Shown here: positions 60,907 to 64,000 of the stretch, one piece after another
Layout of the letters: every line of letters starts with the position of its first letter
Numbering within the stretch: the stretch's first letter is position 1
DNA from: Spirosoma sp. KCTC 42546
Lineage (GTDB): Bacteria > Bacteroidota > Bacteroidia > Cytophagales > Spirosomataceae
Direction of reading: 5' to 3'
Length of the DNA stretch: 64,000 bases
Assembly: GCF_006965485.1 (NCBI RefSeq)
Contig: NZ_CP041360.1
Coordinates: forward strand, 4,568,501 to 4,632,500
The notes under the pieces: generated by a model
Told to the model about the DNA's origin: nothing
Database searches by the model: none
What the model saw: only the letters and a program-made list of their open reading frames with translations
Program-made: the position numbers and the translations under genes

Positions 60907-60972
60907 GGTTTAGAAGATCGCTATACGTCAATTCAATAGCTAGCTGAACAGAAGCTCATCTGGCTATCCAGA

Positions 60973-61002
60973 CAAAGGTAAAAACAATAAATAGAAAACA
61001 AA
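60973..61002 (-). promoter_or_regulatory. Promoter of the sugar operon
   Basis: On the minus strand, TTTG (61002-60999) and TACCTTTG (60980-60973) match the Bacteroidota -33 and -7 elements, with an 18-base spacer. It is one of the best promoters in the window. Transcription would start near 60967, 60 bases before the isomerase ATG. Confidence 0.75.
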
Positions 61003-61025
61003 AGAAAGAAAAAGTAAATATATAA

Positions 61026-61048
61026 CGTTCATCCATTCCCTGTGAACG
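61026..61048. promoter_or_regulatory. Candidate operator palindrome
   Basis: CGTTCA (61026-61031) and TGAACG (61043-61048) are perfect inverted half-sites with an 11-base spacer, lying just upstream of the operon promoter. No regulator gene is nearby, so the binder would be encoded elsewhere. Confidence 0.4.
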
Positions 61049-61197
61049 CTGAACTTTCGGAAAATTGACCAGATTGTATCGGGCAAATGTGGTACAAATC
61101 TAAGCTAAATACATTACGAATGAAGCCATTTTAGTGTTATACACAGCTCCAATTTAAAAATAACGCGAATACTTTCGTTTACTTTCTAAATGGTCGC

Positions 61198-61205
61198 TAC
61201 TTTTG
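61198..61205 (+). promoter_or_regulatory. -7 box of the GH78 gene
   Basis: TACTTTTG matches TAnnTTTG. It lies 31 bases before the ATG at 61236 and overlaps the in-frame TTG at 61203, which is therefore rejected as a start. The -33 region is weak (TTTC at 61173). Confidence 0.5.
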
Positions 61206-61235
61206 CGTTTTGGTATCATACTCCAACTCCTACAC

Positions 61236-63398
61236 ATGAAAAAAGCCTTTTCGTTCGTCTGCCTACTCTTCGTGTTTGTTTCGCCTGGCTTTGCCCAGAA
61301 ACAGGCGACCTGGATCTGGTATCCGGGCGATTTTGAGATCTGGTTAGGCAACAACATGCAGAACCGACGCACGGAACGGGGTACGTTCCTCCCTCCTTTC
61401 TGGAAGCTGGACAGCCACTATAACCTGATCGATTTTCACAAGGACTTCGACCTGGCGCAAGCCGAGGAAGTTGACCTGTTTGTGGAAGGTAAGTACAATG
61501 TCAAGATCGATGGAAAGGCGTTTTCGGGTTATCCGAAGCGGATTACGGTACCGGCCGGAAAGCATAAAGTAAGCCTGAAAGTCTTCTGCCAGGATCGGGT
61601 TCCGTCTATTTATGTACGAGGCCAAAACGTGGTTTCAGACAATAGCTGGTTAGTGACATTTGAGGACAAAGAATGGATTGACGAAACCGGCAAAGCCTCC
61701 GATCAGTCGGGAACAACCTGGCTCAAAGCGGGTTCCTGGAATTTTACTGATCCGCAACTGCCTCCGTCCAAATTCAAACTGAATACCAAAGAGTTAGAAG
61801 CCGTAAAGGTGGACAAAAAAGCGGGCTCCCTCCTACTTGATTTCGGCAAAGAGACCTTTGGGTTTATCAGGCTGAAAGGCTTGTCGGGTAAGGGCAACGT
61901 CATGATTTACTACGGCGAATCGCAGGAAGAAGCGCTGGCCACGGCAACCTGCGAAACGACTGATAATCTGCAAATTGACCAGACGCAGAAGCGCGATTCG
62001 ACCATGGAACTGACCAAAGCGTTTCGGTATGTGAATATCCAGTTCGATGGGAGTGTCTCGATGGATGGCGTTTCCATGCTGTACGAGTTTCTGCCCGTTG
62101 CCGATCGGGGCAGTTTCCGGTGTTCCGACGAGCAGATCAACAAAATATATGACGTTGCGGCTTATACGCTTCACCTGAATACCCGCGAGTTTTTCATCGA
62201 CGGGATCAAACGCGACCGCTGGATATGGTCGGGCGATGCCGCGCAGAGTTACCTGATGAATTACTACCTGCTATTCGACTCGCCTTCGGTAACGCGGACG
62301 TTGTTGGCACTACGTGGCAAAGACCCCGTTACGAGCCATATCAATACCATTATGGACTATACTTTTTACTGGTTTATAGGCATTTACGACTACTACCAAT
62401 ACACGGGAGACAAAACCTTTATCCAGCAGTTTTACCCACGCATGCAAAGTCTGATGGACTACTGCCTGTCGCGTCGGAATAAAAATGGCCTGCTGGAAGG
62501 GCTCGCGGGCGACTGGGTATTTATCGACTGGGCGGATGGGCTGAGCAAGAAAGGCGAGGTCAGTTTTGAGCAGTTGCTGTTTGCCCGAAGTCTGGAAACA
62601 ATGGCCCTCTGCGCCAACATTGTGAACGATACCCCCAACGCGACAAAGTACAATCAGTTAGCTACCGACGTAAAGGGGAAGCTCTTCAATGCTTATTGGA
62701 ACGAGAGCAAACACGCGCTCGTACACAGCCGGATTGACGGCATGCCTACCGACAACGTAACGCGCTACGCCAACATGTTTGCTATCTTCTTCAATTACCT
62801 GGATGAATCTCAAAAACAGGCCGTTAAGCAACATGTTCTACTGAATCCCAACATTCCAAAAATAACCACCCCCTACATGCGTTTCTACGAGCTCGAAGCT
62901 CTCTGCGCCCTCGGTGAGCAAACGTATGTGACCAAAGAAATCAAGGATTACTGGGGCGGCATGCTTAATCTGGGAGCGACTTCCTTCTGGGAAGAATACA
63001 ATCCCTCGAAAAAGGGCGCTGAACACTATGCGATGTACGGCCGCGACTTCGGGAAAAGCCTTTGCCACGCCTGGGGCGCCAGCCCCATTTATCTATTGGG
63101 CAAATACTACCTGGGCGTAAAACCAACCTCCCCCGCCTACGCGACCTATTTAATTGAGCCCCAGCTCGGTGGTCTACAATGGATTGACGGTAAAGTGCCG
63201 ACTCCAGACGGTGACGTCAGCGTGTATTGCAGTGCTAAAGAAATCAAAGTAACGGGTGCTGCCGGCATTGGGACGCTCCGGTTTAAAAGCAAAACCAAAC
63301 CCGTTTGCAAACAGGGTGACGTGCGGGCGGTGAGTGCCGGGCTGTATGAGCTGATGGTGGAGAAAGGGAAAAGTTACGTGGTGAGTTATCAGCTGTAA
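61236..63398 (+). CDS. GH78-like alpha-L-rhamnosidase
   Basis: 720 residues from the ATG at 61236. The signal peptide ends SPGFAQ. An N-terminal carbohydrate-binding beta domain (about 25-280) precedes the (alpha/alpha)6 catalytic domain, which has FFIDGIKRDRWIWSGDAAQ (the GH78 general-acid region), LEGLAGDWVFIDW and FWEEYNPSKKGAEHYAMYG (second catalytic region). A C-terminal beta domain follows (about 620-720). It would cleave terminal rhamnose or a related residue from plant-type glycans. Divergent from, and probably co-regulated with, the sugar operon. Confidence 0.9.
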   Translation: MKKAFSFVCLLFVFVSPGFAQKQATWIWYPGDFEIWLGNNMQNRRTERGTFLPPFWKLDSHYNLIDFHKDFDLAQAEEVDLFVEGKYNVKIDGKAFSGYPKRITVPAGKHKVSLKVFCQDRVPSIYVRGQNVVSDNSWLVTFEDKEWIDETGKASDQSGTTWLKAGSWNFTDPQLPPSKFKLNTKELEAVKVDKKAGSLLLDFGKETFGFIRLKGLSGKGNVMIYYGESQEEALATATCETTDNLQIDQTQKRDSTMELTKAFRYVNIQFDGSVSMDGVSMLYEFLPVADRGSFRCSDEQINKIYDVAAYTLHLNTREFFIDGIKRDRWIWSGDAAQSYLMNYYLLFDSPSVTRTLLALRGKDPVTSHINTIMDYTFYWFIGIYDYYQYTGDKTFIQQFYPRMQSLMDYCLSRRNKNGLLEGLAGDWVFIDWADGLSKKGEVSFEQLLFARSLETMALCANIVNDTPNATKYNQLATDVKGKLFNAYWNESKHALVHSRIDGMPTDNVTRYANMFAIFFNYLDESQKQAVKQHVLLNPNIPKITTPYMRFYELEALCALGEQTYVTKEIKDYWGGMLNLGATSFWEEYNPSKKGAEHYAMYGRDFGKSLCHAWGASPIYLLGKYYLGVKPTSPAYATYLIEPQLGGLQWIDGKVPTPDGDVSVYCSAKEIKVTGAAGIGTLRFKSKTKPVCKQGDVRAVSAGLYELMVEKGKSYVVSYQL

Positions 63399-63403
63399 CG
63401 CTA

Positions 63404-63598
63404 TTACTTACTGGCAGCAAGTTTTTGTTGAATACCGTTTACAAATTCAACAGGAACACCCGCAATGTCAGCGATTTGCTCGGCACTCAACGATAGCTTT
63501 GTCAGTAAGTTTTTCACAATCCGTTCTTCTGCTTTCTCGGCTCCCCGTAAGTAGAGAACATCCCTTTCTTCGCTAATATATTTGGCAATACTGTCCAT
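63404..63598 (-). CDS. Small hypothetical protein, 64 aa
   Basis: From the ATG at 63598 (MDSIAKYISEERDVLYLRGAE). A longer TTG start (63631) overlaps a promoter-like CAAAGGTC. Helical and charged, with a C-terminal segment (LTKLSLSAEQIADIAGVPVEFVNGI) that looks like a small helix-turn-helix. It resembles C-terminal pieces of Rpn/PD-(D/E)XK nuclease-like proteins, and could be a decayed remnant or a stand-alone small protein. Convergent with the GH78 gene, 5 bases apart. Confidence 0.6.
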   Translation of the reverse strand: MDSIAKYISEERDVLYLRGAEKAEERIVKNLLTKLSLSAEQIADIAGVPVEFVNGIQQKLAASK

Positions 63599-63676
63599 AG
63601 TGTCCTTTAATGTCAGTTCTAAGTTACGCAAAGGTCAGTAACATTATATCCAATTTTATGTCCCAGCCCAAAACAG

Positions 63677-64000
63677 ATGAACGGAATCAAAAAACAGAGA
63701 GGACTTAGACGATATTATAAAAGTCTTGCGTCAGAAAATGATCTTGACAAAGCAAAGTGGCTTGACTTTGACAATCCTGAAACTTGGTTTGACAATTGGC
63801 ATTTACACTTTGACTGGAAAGGCTATGGTAACGATAGCTTTAAAAGACGAAGACCACATTTAGATAAGCTGTTTAGGCACTTTGACTTACTCGTTGAAAA
63901 AACTAAAATACTAAAAAAGGGCTTTCAGTTATACGCTATAGTACTCGATTTTGATAGCCACAGCGACGCATTATTTTTACACACACCAAATCCCAATAAC
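63677..64000 (+). CDS. Hypothetical protein, cut by window edge
   Basis: An open frame of 108 codons from the ATG at 63677 to the window end without a stop. It starts MNGIKKQRGLRRYYKSLA and contains LDFDNPETWFDNWHLHFDWKGYG, with many aromatic and aspartate residues. Family not recognised. Codon use is AT-richer than the sugar operon, which suggests a different origin. Confidence 0.7.
   Translation, partial: MNGIKKQRGLRRYYKSLASENDLDKAKWLDFDNPETWFDNWHLHFDWKGYGNDSFKRRRPHLDKLFRHFDLLVEKTKILKKGFQLYAIVLDFDSHSDALFLHTPNPNN

Larger units (their letters stand above)
60907..61235. other. Divergent regulatory region, isomerase operon / GH78 gene
   Basis: 329 bases without a gene, AT-rich. It holds the leftward promoter (60973-61002), a CGTTCA palindrome (61026-61048) and a rightward -7 box (61198-61205). 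I see no RNA gene or further repeat in it. Confidence 0.7.

Overview
The window is a chromosomal segment of a Bacteroidota bacterium. It is most likely a Cytophagales member of the Spirosoma type, although no 16S gene is present to prove this. The marks are a hybrid two-component system, a TonB receptor/DUF4249 pair, a type IX secretion C25 protease with a C-terminal sorting domain, the DUF4254/GT9 pair, a 2TM-domain protein, and Bacteroidota -7 promoter boxes (TAnnTTTG). No tRNA, rRNA, CRISPR array, transposase or prophage was found.

Layout. 1-4.1 kb: a cut thioredoxin-like gene, an MlrC-type M81 peptidase and small membrane proteins. 4.3-15.1 kb: a 1373-residue hybrid sensor/AraC regulator, a LytTR regulator, a PorU-like C25 protease with a membrane glycosyltransferase, and a P1 peptidase. 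15.1-22.9 kb: thiamine diphosphokinase, a GT87 enzyme, then kdsB, a KdsC-like phosphatase, kdsA, lspA, a broken DUF433/DUF5615 toxin-antitoxin pair, kdnB and kdnA. Together these specify Kdo and probably its 8-amino form (Kdo8N) for lipopolysaccharide. 23-29.3 kb: a guanine-type deaminase, a nucleotidyltransferase, molybdenum cofactor genes (mobA, moaC, moeA) and two DJ-1/PfpI proteins. 29.5-36.5 kb: DUF4254 plus two GT9 glycosyltransferases flanking a chromate locus (ChrB-AraC fusion, DUF1259 protein, ChrA). 36.5-46.2 kb: DUF4249/TonB receptor, a PolX-like protein with an eroded polymerase palm, an AT-richer FAD monooxygenase and pentapeptide pair, thyA, a 51-residue exported protein and OsmC.

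46.2-60.9 kb is one long leftward sugar operon. From its promoter it reads isomerase, alpha/beta hydrolase, DUF1593, transketolase N half, nucleoside hydrolase, transketolase C half, DUF1593, ribose-type binding lipoprotein, DUF2291, RbsA-like ATPase, RbsC-like permease and FGGY kinase. A GH78 rhamnosidase-like gene diverges from the same regulatory region. The parts fit uptake of a pentose or branched pentose (ribose from nucleosides, or apiose), isomerisation, phosphorylation and transketolase cleavage.

The most unusual signal is a set of long inverted repeats at gene junctions. I count fourteen, apart from ordinary terminators. They fall into several sequence families built from short repeated words, and the same words recur at unrelated loci. 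Eight of the eleven junctions of the sugar operon carry one. Several overlap stop codons, and one has been read into the 3' end of a gene, giving the DUF2291 protein a roughly 35-residue repeat-encoded tail.
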